From Ardenticatenaceae bacterium (GTDB taxonomy: Bacteria; Chloroflexota; Anaerolineae; Promineifilales; Promineifilaceae), in contig JACKCD010000008.1 in the NCBI GenBank assembly GCA_020634215.1, positions 62,001 to 126,000 on the forward strand: a DNA stretch of 64,000 nucleotides, read 5' to 3'. Position 1 is the stretch's first letter, and every line of letters begins with the position of its first letter. The notes under the pieces are model-generated. The model was not told the origin of the DNA. It did no database searches and saw only the letters and a program-made list of their open reading frames with translations. The position numbers and the translations under genes were made by a program. Shown one piece after another: positions 48,291-57,354 of this stretch.

Positions 48291-49313
48291 TCAGTGGAAC
48301 AGGTGTAGCTGTGTAAGTTGGGGTTGTGGAACAGGTGTGGCCGTGTGCGTTGGGGTTGGCGGGATCAGGGTAGCGGTGTTGGTGAGGTGAGCGGAACAAC
48401 CGTTCGTGCCGTCGCCGTGCCGTAGGCGATAAGGGTAGCCGTTGGCGTGGCGGATAGCGTAGTTGTAGCAGTGGGGAAGGGCGTGGCTGTCACCGTACCG
48501 GTTGCCGTGGCGGTGGGGAAGGGTAGCTGTCGCCGTAGGTGGCACGTTGGTCACCCAGCCAGGCGCGGCGTGTTGGATGGCTCGGGTTTTTGCGGTGTTG
48601 GTGGCTGTGAAGCGGTACATTGGTAGCGGTGGCGGTACGGCCAGCGGTGGCAAATGATTTGTTTGCCTGCCGCAAATAGCTGCTGCTGGGGCCAGTTGGC
48701 GTTCATGACAGCAAGGAGTGGTGCCCGGCTGCTTGCCAATGAGAACATGGTGTCGCCCGCCTGCACCGTATAGCGCGTCCACCAATTGGGCAGGTAGCAA
48801 GGAATGCGCTGCGGCAGCACGTGGTGAGCAAGTAAAGGGTAGATGCCGCGTAAAGGGGCGTATTTTCCGCCGAACAGTTGGCCTGGCGCACTTCGTTAAC
48901 AGTGGCTCCGGTGGCGCCAGGGCAAAGAGGGTGTCGCCAGGGCGCACCACATAAGCCACCCAGCCGGCCGGAATTTGGCCGCAGGTGGGCAGCATGGCAA
49001 CGGCCGTTGGCGTTTGTGGTACCGAGCTATCGGGCGTGGCGGTGGGGCTGGCGGGAGGCGGGGTGGCCGTTTCTGTGGGCAGGGCAATGGTGGGGAAGGG
49101 GGTAGCGGTGGGCGTATCGCCTAAGCTGCCAATGATCGGCAGCAGGGTGACGGGGAAAAAGGATTCTTGCGGCAATCCATCATGGACAAACAGGGTGTCT
49201 AGCTGCGCCATAAACAGCCCCATCAGCACCGTCAGGATGACGCTGCCGGTGAGAATGAGGTTGGTCGGCCATTTGCCGCGACTTTTTTCCGTTACAACTG
49301 GGTCGTTTTTCAT
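48291..49313 (-). pseudogene. LysM-domain membrane protein, frameshifted
   Basis: Translation starts at ATG 49313, overlapping the upstream kinase-like gene by ATGA. A membrane anchor (LILTGSVILTVLMGLFM) and a Thr/Pro linker lead to a first LysM repeat, WVAYVVRPGDTLFALA. The frame is lost at about 48920: the continuation TGATVNEVRQANC is in another frame. A second LysM, YTVQAGDTMFSLA to NWPQQQLFAAGKQI, lies in yet another frame near 48690-48790. A Thr/Pro/Ala tail follows. The parent was a peptidoglycan-binding protein with at least two LysM repeats. Whether the shifts are biological is open. Confidence 0.78.
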
Positions 49314-51703
49314 GCGCTGCCGTTTAGGTGTCCGTTGGCTGACAGGGGAAAGAGCACCGAGAAGGTGCTGCCAACGCCGGGTTCGGTGTCTACCCAAATG
49401 CGGCCGCCGTTGTTTTCAATCAGCGATTGGGTGACGGCCAGACCCGCGCCAGTATCGCCAAGACCGCTAATGAGCGGTTCGTGGCTGTGCTGCTGGGGCA
49501 TAAAGGCGCGGGACAAATCGGCCACGGGAATGCCGCCGCCGCTGTCGCTGACTTCCAGATGGATAAATTCGAGCTTTTCCTGATGGCCGTTGCTGCCGGG
49601 GGTGTAGATGGCGTTGGCTTCGGCGCGGATGCCAACATGGCCGCTTTTACCCGATGAGCGGCAGGCGTTGTCAAGTAGGTTGGCGACGATTTGGTGCAGG
49701 GCGTGGGGGCTGATGGGAAGCTGGGGCAGGTTGTCGTCCACGTGCAGGTCGAGCCGAAGCTGGCTGTCGCGGATTTGGGTGATGAGGCTAGAAACGGCCG
49801 TTTCTACCGCCGTCCGCACATCTGCCTGTTCCACCTGCGGCAGCGGTGCCGGTTCCGCCACCCTCATCAGTTGAATAATCTGATCCAGCAGCGTGCCAAT
49901 TCGTTCGCTGTTGGCTCGTACCCGCTGCAAAAATTCCCGCTGCTGGGTGCTAACATTGCCCACCGCTTCATTTAGCATCAGGTCGGTGTAACCAGAGATG
50001 GAGGTGATAGGCGTGCGTAGCTCCTCTGCCAGCAGCATCACCACTTCATCCACCGGCCCACGCTCCCGCCGCGCCAGCTTGCCTTCCAGCGACTGGATTA
50101 GCGCCTGCGCTTCCTCTAGCTGTGCCGAATAGCGGGTGATTGTCACCATCACCCATTCTGGGCTAAGTCCACCGTCGCTGGCGGCGGCAATGGCTAACGT
50201 TTCTTCCGCCTGCTCCAGCGATTGGCGTAGCGTGGTTATTTCCGTCTCCAGCGCCTGAATTTTTTCGTTGCGGTCTTCGCGCTCCATCTCTTCCAGCGTG
50301 GCGGCCAGGCTGTATGCCTGCTGGCGCGTTTGCGCGGCTTTGGCTTCGCTTTGCAGCAGTTGGCTGCGCAGCCGGTCTAATTCCGCCCGCAGCTTGTCGC
50401 GCTCGGTGGTTAGGGTGTTCAATTGCTGCTGCTGGGCAACCGTTGCCAATGGCGTGTCACCCCGTTGGGCGGCGGCATACGCCTGGCTGTGGGCCAACAC
50501 TTGCCCCACATAGATGCCGATGGTGGCAATCAGGGTGCGTTCCTGGTTTGACCATTCCGCTTCATGTTTGTCCTTAGCCAGCAGCAGCAGCCCAATGCGC
50601 TTTTTGCCAGCCAGCAGCGGCTGCACCAGCATGGCGCCAAAGGGGCCAGACTGTAGTTCGTCGTAGAGGTCGTATAGCTGCCGCGCACCTAGTCCGTTGG
50701 GCAGCAGCTCCACGCCCCGCTCTTGTTCAAAGGCCAGGCGAAATGAAGGCCAATCCACAAGGTCGAGCCGCCAATTGTGCGGGGTAGCATTCTCGGAAAG
50801 GTAGCTACTGACGTAAATGGTTTGCTCGCTGCCTTCTTCCAGTACGCCCACGCCCACAAAAACGACGTTGACCATTTGCCGCACCAGCCGGATGATGTAG
50901 GGGAGGATGTCGTCTTGCTGGAGCGATTGAATGACCTGGGTGAACAGGTTGAGGGCGGGGATGAGGTTGTGGGTGGGTGCCCAATTGCCCTGACGACTGC
51001 GGATGCTGAGGCCGTATTGATAGGTGAGGACGGCCCAAAGGGGGAAGGCGATGAGGTGGCCGAGACGAATCCAGTAGGCGATGTTGGTTTGGGTGGGGAT
51101 GATCTCGGGGAAGTTCCAGAAGTGGACGAGGGAGGCGATGAGCAGAATGGCGAGGATGACGACGTGGAGGGAGTTGCGTAGCTCGGCGCTGGTCATAAGC
51201 AGGATGATGCCGATGCTGAGCATGGCGATTTGGAAGATACCCCAGACGGAGGCTTGGGCGGAGGCGTTGTAGACGGTGTTGAGCGCGGCTTGGGCCGGCC
51301 AATCCTGGGCGAAGAAGAGGTAGATGGTGCCGATGAGGATGGTGGTGAAGATGAGGAGCAGGGTGTTGAGCCGGGGGTATTTTTTGTAAGGTGGCAGGAG
51401 TGCCCAGATGAGAAAAACGGCCGTTAATGCATGAACGGCCTGCTCCAACGGCGGCAAAACGGCGGTGGCGCGGTCGGGGTCGCTGCTGACAACCAGCCCG
51501 ACGAGCATGAGCACCAAACGGGCAAGAAAGATGACGGCAGCAGAAACGGCCGTTTGCCCCGCCTGTCGGTTGCTTCGATTGTTCCGCCACTGACCCAGCG
51601 CCAAGGCAAAGATCGCCTGTAGGGCAAAAAGCGTAACTAGATGAAAGACAACGGTGCCGGGTGGTTCAGTGAGGAGCTGAATAATTTGTTGTAATAAAGC
51701 CAT
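49310..51703 (-). CDS. Histidine-kinase-like membrane protein lacking the phospho-acceptor His
   Basis: 797 residues. About seven membrane helices (15-230), a GAF-like domain (about 250-420), a long coiled coil (about 435-540) and a HisKA/HATPase module (about 550-790). The H-box reads LLAEELRTPITS: Glu560 stands where the phosphorylated His should be. ATPase boxes look sound (ANLLDNACRSS, DSGGGIP, GDTGAGLAV). It may be a pseudokinase, an ATP-binding sensor or a regulator of another kinase. It overlaps the following LysM gene by ATGA, suggesting a link with the cell wall. Confidence 0.85.
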   Translation of the reverse strand: MALLQQIIQLLTEPPGTVVFHLVTLFALQAIFALALGQWRNNRSNRQAGQTAVSAAVIFLARLVLMLVGLVVSSDPDRATAVLPPLEQAVHALTAVFLIWALLPPYKKYPRLNTLLLIFTTILIGTIYLFFAQDWPAQAALNTVYNASAQASVWGIFQIAMLSIGIILLMTSAELRNSLHVVILAILLIASLVHFWNFPEIIPTQTNIAYWIRLGHLIAFPLWAVLTYQYGLSIRSRQGNWAPTHNLIPALNLFTQVIQSLQQDDILPYIIRLVRQMVNVVFVGVGVLEEGSEQTIYVSSYLSENATPHNWRLDLVDWPSFRLAFEQERGVELLPNGLGARQLYDLYDELQSGPFGAMLVQPLLAGKKRIGLLLLAKDKHEAEWSNQERTLIATIGIYVGQVLAHSQAYAAAQRGDTPLATVAQQQQLNTLTTERDKLRAELDRLRSQLLQSEAKAAQTRQQAYSLAATLEEMEREDRNEKIQALETEITTLRQSLEQAEETLAIAAASDGGLSPEWVMVTITRYSAQLEEAQALIQSLEGKLARRERGPVDEVVMLLAEELRTPITSISGYTDLMLNEAVGNVSTQQREFLQRVRANSERIGTLLDQIIQLMRVAEPAPLPQVEQADVRTAVETAVSSLITQIRDSQLRLDLHVDDNLPQLPISPHALHQIVANLLDNACRSSGKSGHVGIRAEANAIYTPGSNGHQEKLEFIHLEVSDSGGGIPVADLSRAFMPQQHSHEPLISGLGDTGAGLAVTQSLIENNGGRIWVDTEPGVGSTFSVLFPLSANGHLNGSA

Positions 51704-51846
51704 ACTTCATGGTGGGCATTGCGTAGCCCATTTTGTTCAGGGTGCAAGCATTGCACGTTACGATACTACCATACGTTCTTGCATAGCATATCAAAAGAGT
51801 ACCATAGTCGCAGTAAAAAGGGGGTTAATGTATCGTAAGGAGATTG

Positions 51847-51888
51847 GCGATTAGAAATTGGAGATTGACATCTCCAATCCCTAATCGC
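51847..51888. repeat. Heptamer snapback hairpin (AGATTGG family)
   Basis: 51847-51865 pairs with 51870-51888 with two mismatches; loop 4 bp. Units resemble those at 2998, 31220, 57735, 59663 and 62191. Confidence 0.85.
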
Positions 51889-52043
51889 TAATTGCATATG
51901 TGTTGCTTGGGTGTTTTGTGCCCTGTTTTTATGCAGTCTTACCAATATATTTGGGGCAAATTATTGATAGTAAGAATGGATGTAAGATTCAATTGGTATC
52001 TTAATGTGTAGACAGACACCCTCCTTATTACATCCTCTTACAT

Positions 52044-52086
52044 AAGGCACCACCTTAACGGGAACCTCCACCCGTGGTGGTGCCTT
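52044..52086. terminator. Hairpin with nested stem
   Basis: AAGGCACCACC (52044-52054) and GGTGGTGCCTT (52076-52086), with ACGGG/CCCGT pairing inside. Lies downstream of the YgjP-type gene on its strand. Confidence 0.6.
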
Positions 52087-52119
52087 CCTCCTTCTTTCCT
52101 TTTTGTGAGGCATTTTCAT

Positions 52120-52141
52120 GGCGGCTCACCCCTGAGCCGCC
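52120..52141. terminator. Hairpin directly after the YgjP-type gene
   Basis: GGCGGCTCA (52120-52128) and TGAGCCGCC (52133-52141), a perfect 9-bp stem with a CCCC loop, 14 bp beyond the stop codon at 52155. Confidence 0.65.
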
Positions 52142-52154
52142 GCCTCTCCTCTTC

Positions 52155-52688
52155 TTATGTTTCTTGCTCTTCTTCCAATCCAATTGCCATCAAGTAGCCG
52201 CGAGCGCGTTCGGTGAGGGGGTAGCGGTTGACGAGTTTCCAGAAGCGAGGGCCGTGGTTGGCTTCTTGCAGATGAGCCAGTTCATGGACAATGACATAGT
52301 CGCGTACCCAGGTGGGCATGGTGGCGAGCCGGTCGCTGAGGCGAATGGTGCCGTGGGCGGGGGTGCAACTGCCGTACCGTTTGGTTTGGTTTTCAACGTA
52401 GCGGATGGATTGCCAGCGCAAACGGCCGTTAAAATAAACCTTGTTCAACGCCTGCGCCCGCCTTTCCAACTCCATATCCGTTTGCGGCGTAGGGCGTGTC
52501 CGTTTCTCCAACCGTCGCCGCAAATTGTCAATCACGGGCTGTAAATCGGCATCGCTCATATGCGCCGGGGCACGCACAACCAACACCCCACCTTGCAGCC
52601 GGGCACTGACCGTCTTGCTGCGGTTGGCACTGCGAATAATCTCTACCGGCCATTCGGTCGGCTCTGAATCAGCGGCATGTTTTGTCAC
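52155..52688 (-). CDS. YgjP-type metallopeptidase (DUF45)
   Basis: 177 residues of the YgjP/DUF45 zinc metallopeptidase-like family. Visible marks: VEIIRSANRSKTVSARL (N-terminal beta hairpin), KRYGSCTPAHGTIRLSDRL, and the zinc site VIVHELAHLQEANHGPRFW with HExxH and a third His. In several bacteria the gene accompanies restriction or nucleotide-metabolism genes; its substrate is unknown. It ends 10 bp before the HMG-CoA lyase gene start region on the same strand. Confidence 0.9.
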   Translation of the reverse strand: MTKHAADSEPTEWPVEIIRSANRSKTVSARLQGGVLVVRAPAHMSDADLQPVIDNLRRRLEKRTRPTPQTDMELERRAQALNKVYFNGRLRWQSIRYVENQTKRYGSCTPAHGTIRLSDRLATMPTWVRDYVIVHELAHLQEANHGPRFWKLVNRYPLTERARGYLMAIGLEEEQET

Positions 52689-52698
52689 GTTTAATCAA

Positions 52699-53631
52699 TC
52701 ACCCAAAGGTCAAATTTGGCTGGCTGGCGCAGTAGCTTTCCCACCAGGCGCGAATACGACCACCGATGGGGCGGCCAAACGGCCGTTCAAGCTGCTTCAC
52801 CACCCGCCACAGCGCATCAAAATCCACTCCCGTACCAAACCCCATCTTAAAAGCCAAAAACACCAAATCTTCCGTCGCCAAATTGCCCGCCGCGCCTGGC
52901 GCAAACGGGCAGCCGCCCAACCCACCCACGCTGCTGTCAAAAATCCGTACCCCCGCTTGCAGTGCTGTGGTGGCGTTGGCTAACCCCAGCGCCTGCGTAT
53001 CGTGCAAATGCACCGCCAGCTTGTCCATTTCCAGCCGTCGCCCCAGCATTTCCATCATCTGTCCCACCGCCATCGGGTCGGCAAAACCAATGGTGTCGGC
53101 TATAGCCAGTTCATCCAGATCCAACGCCCACACTCGCTCTGCCCAGGCCAGCGTTCGCTGCGGTGGCGTCAGCCCTTCAAACGGGCAAACCCAGGCCGTC
53201 ATCAAATACATTCGCACCCGCACCCCGTCACGCCGCGCCTGGGCAATTAGCCCACTGGCAATCTCAAAAGCGCGTTCGTTCGACATGCGGGTGTTTTCCT
53301 GGCTAAACGTGTCGCTCACGCTCACGCCAAATGCCATTGAACGACACCCCGCCGCCAATGCCCGGTCATACCCCCGCTGATTAAAGACCAGCCCGGTAAA
53401 TTCCACCCGCGCCCGGCCGTGCTTTTGCAATGTCGTCGCCATCACCTCATCGGCATCGGCCATTTGCGGCACCGCTTTGGGATGAACAAAGCTGGTTAGC
53501 TCGATGTGGCGCAGCCCGGCCGCCACCAAGCCATCCACCATTGCCAGCTTTTGTGGCGTGGCAATTGGATTAGCCTCGTTTTGCAGCCCATCTCGCGGCC
53601 CAACCTCGTAAATCTTGATAGCGTCGTGCAT
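52699..53631 (-). CDS. mvaB: Hydroxymethylglutaryl-CoA lyase
   Basis: 310 residues. Splits 3-hydroxy-3-methylglutaryl-CoA to acetoacetate and acetyl-CoA, the last step of leucine breakdown. The opening EVGPRDGLQNE binds the metal and substrate, HLHDTQALGLAN supplies metal ligands, and VGGLGGCPFAPGAAGNLATED holds the catalytic Cys in the G-loop. Complete. Other members of the DRE-TIM superfamily are less likely because of that loop. No other leucine genes are near. Confidence 0.93.
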   Translation of the reverse strand: MHDAIKIYEVGPRDGLQNEANPIATPQKLAMVDGLVAAGLRHIELTSFVHPKAVPQMADADEVMATTLQKHGRARVEFTGLVFNQRGYDRALAAGCRSMAFGVSVSDTFSQENTRMSNERAFEIASGLIAQARRDGVRVRMYLMTAWVCPFEGLTPPQRTLAWAERVWALDLDELAIADTIGFADPMAVGQMMEMLGRRLEMDKLAVHLHDTQALGLANATTALQAGVRIFDSSVGGLGGCPFAPGAAGNLATEDLVFLAFKMGFGTGVDFDALWRVVKQLERPFGRPIGGRIRAWWESYCASQPNLTFG

Positions 53632-53685
53632 AAGTTATGGAATATAGACGCGCAAATATAACGACAATGAAAATCTACCCATTTA

Positions 53686-54240
53686 CTATCGGCTCAGGTA
53701 CGCATCGTACTTGCTCAAAATTTCTGGGTTTTCTAACAAGTTAGCGAACTCCACAAGCCATTGTCTAATATAGATTTGGTCAAGTTTATCCTGCTGCCTT
53801 TGTAGGATCCCTTCTATATCCAGCCAGTCTTGGGGGCGTTCAGAAATTGCCTTATGAATGATCAAATCTTCGGCTGTGCAGACTGGGAATTTAACCCCTT
53901 CATAGGTCAACCATTGCATGCGCTCATAAGCTGATTCTTCATAAGGCAAAAGCCCAATGATCAAATCAATGTCAACACCTGCCGAAGATTGGAGCAAGAT
54001 AACAAAAAGTTCTTGAGCAAATGAAAAAGGATCGGCAACACGAAAGGAGAAATGCTTTCCAAGCTGCTCAATGAAAGGATCAATATGCTCTAGCGGCAGA
54101 AGGATTTTTAGATCGGCATCCAAAGTTGCTCTTGGTCGCCCCCAAATGGCATTGGCGATGCCACCTATAACAAAATGAGGCACATTTTGTTTTGTGAGAA
54201 ATTGGGAAATTTCCTGAAGTGCTAGAAGCTGCGGCTGCAT
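53686..54240 (-). CDS. Nucleotidyltransferase-fold protein
   Basis: 184 residues of the DNA polymerase beta-like nucleotidyltransferase fold, close in style to AbiEii/MenT-type toxins and small NTases. The active-site pattern is VIGGIANAIWGRPRATLDADLKI (Gly-Gly, then DxD), with a third acidic residue in AGVDIDLIIG. Such proteins add nucleotides to RNA or proteins, or act in antibiotic resistance or toxin systems. Its start overlaps the stop of a small upstream gene by one base (TAATG), suggesting a two-gene unit. The DNA is AT-rich and free of AACGGCCGTT, so it is probably acquired. Confidence 0.82.
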   Translation of the reverse strand: MQPQLLALQEISQFLTKQNVPHFVIGGIANAIWGRPRATLDADLKILLPLEHIDPFIEQLGKHFSFRVADPFSFAQELFVILLQSSAGVDIDLIIGLLPYEESAYERMQWLTYEGVKFPVCTAEDLIIHKAISERPQDWLDIEGILQRQQDKLDQIYIRQWLVEFANLLENPEILSKYDAYLSR

Positions 54241-54497
54241 TAGACTTGTGCTTTATCCTTTAATGTGCGGATAATTTTGGCATGTTGTTGCCAATGTTTA
54301 ACTTGAGCCAGATCATGCAATTGTCTCGGATTGGCTGTAATTTCACTTAATCGAACAAGCTGAAAATATTGCACCAGAGCATCTTCAACAGAAAGCATAG
54401 GTAGTTTTTGCAAACGTTCATTTGCCTCCCATTCGTTGAGTTTTTGATAAGCTCGTTGCTGCTTTCGCAAAAGCTGCTGCCGTTCTTGACTGTTCAT
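54240..54497 (-). CDS. Small hypothetical protein paired with the nucleotidyltransferase
   Basis: 85 residues, rich in Gln, Leu, Glu and Lys, predicted largely helical (ERQQLLRKQQRAYQKLNEWE). No family is recognised. It is translationally coupled to the nucleotidyltransferase through a TAATG overlap. An antitoxin or accessory role is possible from this arrangement, but nothing in the sequence proves it. AT-rich like its partner. Confidence 0.7.
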   Translation of the reverse strand: MNSQERQQLLRKQQRAYQKLNEWEANERLQKLPMLSVEDALVQYFQLVRLSEITANPRQLHDLAQVKHWQQHAKIIRTLKDKAQV

Positions 54498-54556
54498 CCC
54501 TTGATTATACCAAATTCAGCTTGCTGCCATTTGGACAACAAAATGCAACTTGCCCA

Positions 54557-56458
54557 TTAAGGCCGTAAATGTTCCTTGAAAAAGTCGGTGATGGCGGTGT
54601 AGCAGCGAACTTTATTGGGGTATTTCAGCACATCATGTCCCTCGTCGGGGAACATCAGATATTCCATCTGTTTTCCCTGTGCCCGTAACTGCTCCACCAC
54701 GTCCCGCGACTCTTGTTCGATGACGCGGGGGTCGTTTTTGCCTTGAATAACGAGCATGGGGCAAGCCAACTGGTGCAAATGGGTTTTGGGGGAGCGATCA
54801 ACCAGAAAGTCGTAATCTTTTTCTGGGTGACCGACGGCGACGTGAAAATATGGTTTCCAGGTTTCGGGAATGCGCTCCATGAAGGTAAAGAGGTCGTAGG
54901 GGCCAAACATATCAACGGCCGCTTTCCACAGCCCCGCATGTCGCCCCGCCAATGTCAACGTCATATAGCCGCCATACGAACGGCCGATAACCGCCGCCCG
55001 ATTGGTATCAACCCGCTCATCTTGCGCCAGCAATTTCATGGCATGAACGTGATCCAGCCGGTCATCGCCACCCCAGTCGCGGTCAACCTTTTTCATGTAG
55101 GCCATACCGTAGCCGGTGCTGCCGCGCACGTTGGGGACAAAGACGGCAAAGCCGTTGAGCGTGAGGAATTGGATGAGGGGCATGGAAAACCAGGTGAAGT
55201 CGGGGCGTTCTTGCCCTTGGGGGCCACCGTGGATGTAGTAGATTAACGGCCGTTTGCCCTCAAACCCCAACTCCGGCGACGGCAAATAGAGCCGCGCCGA
55301 CACCCGCAACCCGTCAAACGAACTGAACGACGCATCCTCACCCGCTGCCAGCCAGCTTTGCGGCAGCCCCAGCAGCCGCTCCCGCGTTTGCTGTTCCACC
55401 ACATCACGCTGCTGGCCGCTAATCAGGTAAATCTGCGTGGGGGTGGTGGCCGTGGAGAACGAGAGGATAAAGCGGTCGCCGGATTTGTCGTAGAATGAGG
55501 CTTCCAACACGCCGTTGCTTAGGTCGCCCTGGCCGCAAAGAACGGCCGTTATTTCCATTTGCCGACCCGCCTCATCATACGCCCCTTCATACAGCCACGA
55601 GCAGCCGTCAATGTTGTAGCGCAGCAGATAGCGGTTACCCGTCAGATGCTCCAAATGCTCCAATTCGCCCATGCCGGTGTGCGCCAGCCCCGCAATTGGC
55701 ACCGGCTCCATCTTGTCCGGCGTGTCCAGCCGCAGATAGCCTAGGCTAAAGGAATCATCAAACAGTGCCGTGAGCAGCAGCAATGCCGTGTCGTTTTCCA
55801 CAAAATGGGGATCGGCCGTGCCGTGGGCTGCGACATCTTCACCTTCTGCTCGTTCGCCAATGGGCTTGCCATAAAGTCGCGTCCATTCTGCCACCCCATC
55901 TTGCCGTAGATAAAAAACGAGGTCGCCAAAGGTGTACTGCTCACCCACAATGTGGCGGCTGTGGTCGGCGCTGTGGCCGAGGCAGTAGATGCCATAGGTG
56001 CTTTCCCCCAGCAGCGTCAACTCGCCCGTCGCCAAATTGCCCCGGAAACTGCCGCCCCGCGCCTCGCCTTTGGCCTCGGCTGCCAGGTAGACCATGCTGC
56101 TGTCGCTGTCGCAGGCAAGGCAGTGGCAGCGGTAATCGTTTAGGTCGCTGCCGAAAATGGGTTCGGGATAGCCGCCGTCGAGCGGGATTTGCATTGGCTG
56201 GTAATTTTCGTCCCCGTCCTGATCGAGCATGAGTAAAATCTTGCCCTGTTTGGGAAAAACGTGGTAAAGGATAGCGGTCAGGTGGGGGTTTTGCAGAGCG
56301 ATGTGGGGCGGAAGCAGCGGTTCGGGGATGCTGCCACCTATGTCCATGCGATAGAGGCTTAAACGGCCGTTTAAATCACTAACAAAATAAATCTGTTCCC
56401 CCACCACCTGCGGCACCAAAAAGAGCCGCGCCGAAAGTAAAGAGTCTATGCGTATCAT
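54557..56458 (-). CDS. S9 family serine peptidase (prolyl oligopeptidase-type)
   Basis: 633 residues. The N-terminal ~370 form a beta-propeller-like domain (repeated LYRMDIGG, YLAAEAKG, LGYLRLDTP). The C-terminal alpha/beta hydrolase has nucleophile GRSYGGYMT, the Asp in KNDPRV and the His in PDEGHDV. It cleaves short peptides, perhaps in the cytoplasm, since no signal peptide is seen. It is preceded by a TAATCGG snapback repeat just upstream of its start. Confidence 0.93.
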   Translation of the reverse strand: MIRIDSLLSARLFLVPQVVGEQIYFVSDLNGRLSLYRMDIGGSIPEPLLPPHIALQNPHLTAILYHVFPKQGKILLMLDQDGDENYQPMQIPLDGGYPEPIFGSDLNDYRCHCLACDSDSSMVYLAAEAKGEARGGSFRGNLATGELTLLGESTYGIYCLGHSADHSRHIVGEQYTFGDLVFYLRQDGVAEWTRLYGKPIGERAEGEDVAAHGTADPHFVENDTALLLLTALFDDSFSLGYLRLDTPDKMEPVPIAGLAHTGMGELEHLEHLTGNRYLLRYNIDGCSWLYEGAYDEAGRQMEITAVLCGQGDLSNGVLEASFYDKSGDRFILSFSTATTPTQIYLISGQQRDVVEQQTRERLLGLPQSWLAAGEDASFSSFDGLRVSARLYLPSPELGFEGKRPLIYYIHGGPQGQERPDFTWFSMPLIQFLTLNGFAVFVPNVRGSTGYGMAYMKKVDRDWGGDDRLDHVHAMKLLAQDERVDTNRAAVIGRSYGGYMTLTLAGRHAGLWKAAVDMFGPYDLFTFMERIPETWKPYFHVAVGHPEKDYDFLVDRSPKTHLHQLACPMLVIQGKNDPRVIEQESRDVVEQLRAQGKQMEYLMFPDEGHDVLKYPNKVRCYTAITDFFKEHLRP

Positions 56459-56462
56459 ATCT

Positions 56463-56538
56463 CGGTAATCAGTAATCGGTAATCAGTAATCGGTAATCGG
56501 TATGAAGGTTCTACTGATTACTGATTACCGATTACCGT
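56463..56538. repeat. Heptamer snapback hairpin (TAATCGG/TAATCAG units)
   Basis: Left arm 56463-56501 has five 7-bp units; right arm 56512-56538 is their inverse. Matches the words at 37653-37714 and inside the MFS gene. Between the S9 peptidase and phosphoesterase genes. Confidence 0.9.
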
Positions 56539-56539
56539 G

Positions 56540-57352
56540 TCATCCTTCCCAGAAAGTCACAACATCCAGCCCCAAATGGTCGGCCAGCCAGCCAGTCATT
56601 ATGTCGCCGCGAAAAAAGCGGGCGATAAATTCGAGGCTGGGGTGGCGGACTTTTTCAAGTTGGGTAAGAACGGCCGTTTGGTCATAATCCACCCGCCGAT
56701 GCTGCATCGTGTAGCCGTCCTCGTCCGCATTCAGGAACACATAGCTGGCTCGCAAATCAACGGCAAACGGGTTGCTGACGCTGCCCAAATTGACCAGATG
56801 CTTGTTGCCAACCTGTCGGTTGACCGGCCAATGGGTGTGGCCGCTGCAAATCAGGTCAGCTTTGCAAACACCAATGACGGCCAACTGCGCCGCTTCGTCT
56901 AAATCGGGTCGGATGCCGTGGCCTTCGTCGGTTCCGGGTGCGGCGTGAACACCCAGCAAGCGGGTGCCATCGGGCAGTGTCATGGTCATTTCCAGCGGTA
57001 ACGCTGCCAGCCATGCCAGCCAGCCGGTGGCGGCCAATGCCCCCTGCGTCCAGGTGAAGTTGTCGGTCACTTCCTTGAAGCGGGGGATGAGGGAGGGGTT
57101 GGCGGTGGTTTCGGCGAGGGAAGGAAACGGCCGTTCGCCCGTCACCACATACCGATCCGTATTCCCTCGCGTGGCCTGCACGTTGGGCAAAGCTGCCAGC
57201 CGTTCCAGCACCCCAATCGGGTCTGGCCCAATGGCCACCAAATCACCCAGCACCCAATACCCATCCACGCCTCCCTGTGCCGCCACGTCAGCCAACACCG
57301 CCTCCAGTGCCAGAGCGTTGCCGTGAATGTCAGACAGCAGAGCCAGACGCAC
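56540..57352 (-). CDS. Metallophosphoesterase, YfcE/MJ0936-like
   Basis: 270 residues with the complete calcineurin-like metal site: LSDIHGN, LGDLVAIGPDP, RGNTD, and SGHTHWP near 165-172. It probably hydrolyses phosphodiesters or phosphomonoesters; the substrate is unknown. It follows the rhodanese gene by 2 bp on the same strand, so the two are co-transcribed. Confidence 0.92.
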   Translation of the reverse strand: MRLALLSDIHGNALALEAVLADVAAQGGVDGYWVLGDLVAIGPDPIGVLERLAALPNVQATRGNTDRYVVTGERPFPSLAETTANPSLIPRFKEVTDNFTWTQGALAATGWLAWLAALPLEMTMTLPDGTRLLGVHAAPGTDEGHGIRPDLDEAAQLAVIGVCKADLICSGHTHWPVNRQVGNKHLVNLGSVSNPFAVDLRASYVFLNADEDGYTMQHRRVDYDQTAVLTQLEKVRHPSLEFIARFFRGDIMTGWLADHLGLDVVTFWEG

Positions 57353-57354
57353 GG

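Larger units (their letters stand above)
51704..52154. other. Intergenic region with hairpins
   Basis: 451 bp without a convincing gene. It contains the heptamer snapback at 51847-51888 and two terminator-like hairpins (52044-52086 and 52120-52141). The promoter of the kinase-like gene should lie near 51710-51800, but no clear box is seen. Confidence 0.6.

Noticed and set aside
48099..48308. Separate small gene after the Gfo/Idh/MocA gene
   Set aside because: Its first residues (TAEEVLTGSVSA) are the displaced C-terminus of the oxidoreductase, followed by snapback repeat sequence.
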